From assembly GCA_035650355.1 (NCBI GenBank), contig DASRHT010000031.1, positions 1 through 64,000 of the forward strand: a DNA stretch of 64,000 bases, read 5' to 3'. Source of the stretch: DASRHT01 sp035650355 (GTDB lineage Bacteria > Chloroflexota > Ktedonobacteria > Ktedonobacterales > Ktedonobacteraceae). This document shows positions 63,770-64,000 of this stretch, one piece after another. The stretch's first letter is position 1. Each line of letters begins with the position of its first letter. Below the pieces are notes generated by a model. It did not search any database. It saw only the letters and a program-made list of their open reading frames with translations, and had not been told where the DNA came from. The position numbers were made by a program, and so were the translations under genes.

Positions 63770-64000
63770 ATGGAACAGCACGATCAGCCGATCAGCCTGC
63801 ACGAATCGCCACCGATCATTCGCTTGCAGCAGCTCAGCAAACATTATGTCATGGGTCGCACGATTGTGCCAGCCCTGCGTGGCATCGATCTGGATATTGC
63901 GCCAGGCGAAATGGTCGCTATCATGGGACCATCCGGCTCTGGCAAATCGACGCTGATGAACATTCTCGGCTGCCTGGACCGGCCATCGAGCGGAGATTAT
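63770..64000 (+). CDS. MacB/LolD-type ABC ATPase, cut by window edge
   Basis: The first 77 codons are visible: a short leader, then RLQQLSKHYVMGRTIVPALRGIDLDIAPGE and Walker A GPSGSGKSTLMN, then LGCLDRPSSGDY. This is the MacB/LolD/FtsE-like ATPase group used with MacA-type adaptors. GGAGG lies upstream of the ATG, in the end of the adaptor gene. The frame runs off the right edge. Confidence 0.92.
   Translation, partial: MEQHDQPISLHESPPIIRLQQLSKHYVMGRTIVPALRGIDLDIAPGEMVAIMGPSGSGKSTLMNILGCLDRPSSGDY

Overview
The window looks like a chromosomal piece from a spore-forming, filamentous Chloroflexota bacterium of the Ktedonobacteria type. This is an inference from gene content: Hanks-type Ser/Thr kinases and a PP2C phosphatase, the monoderm MurT/GatD peptidoglycan amidation pair, a T-box leader on valS, tandem sedolisins, a DnaD/DnaI-type primosome and many short intergenic repeats. 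No rRNA, tRNA, CRISPR array or prophage was found.

Left part (1-13.4 kb): a TIR-domain protein cut by the window edge, a P-loop kinase broken by one amber codon, a VOC protein, an acetate-type transporter, an SDR oxidoreductase, and a PadR - prefix - PP2C cassette with a long palindromic operator. These are followed by a DinB protein, an ABC exporter, an M20 peptidase and a MerR/GAF/degenerate-GGDEF regulator. Middle-left (13.4-28.7 kb): a sigma-like protein and a P-loop kinase, then two convergent Rho genes. One Rho is full length; the other lacks the N-terminal RNA-binding region. Next come two Ser/Thr kinases (one ending in Kelch-like repeats) flanking a zinc-ribbon protein and pyrimidine-nucleoside phosphorylase, then an aquaporin, a flippase, a degenerate GGDEF/MshEN protein and an ECF sigma factor.

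Middle-right (28.9-46.2 kb): a coiled-coil protein, formamidase, a secreted Ig-like repeat protein, valS with its T-box, and 6-phospho-3-hexuloisomerase preceded by a 27-codon remnant of its usual partner. A methyltransferase, a HAD phosphatase and clpP follow. Then comes a replication-initiation block: DnaD-like, DnaI-like and DnaB carrying a LAGLIDADG intein. Upstream of dnaB lies a dense cluster of DnaA-box-like sites that could be the chromosomal origin. Two cyclophilins are divergent from it.

Right part (46.4-64 kb): a MocR regulator, a CHAP protein, two tandem sedolisin lipoproteins, GAPDH, a duplicated S41-like protein, a phosphodiester glycosidase-family lipoprotein, GatD/MurT, a D-Ala-D-Ala carboxypeptidase, and a DUF5666 lipoprotein - MacA-like - MacB-like export operon cut by the right edge.

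Four short non-coding elements with terminal inverted repeats and flanking direct repeats (5000-5082, 19612-19788, 24456-24588, 52228-52359) look like MITEs. Two of them sit exactly at stop codons. Most starts were chosen from visible Shine-Dalgarno sequences.
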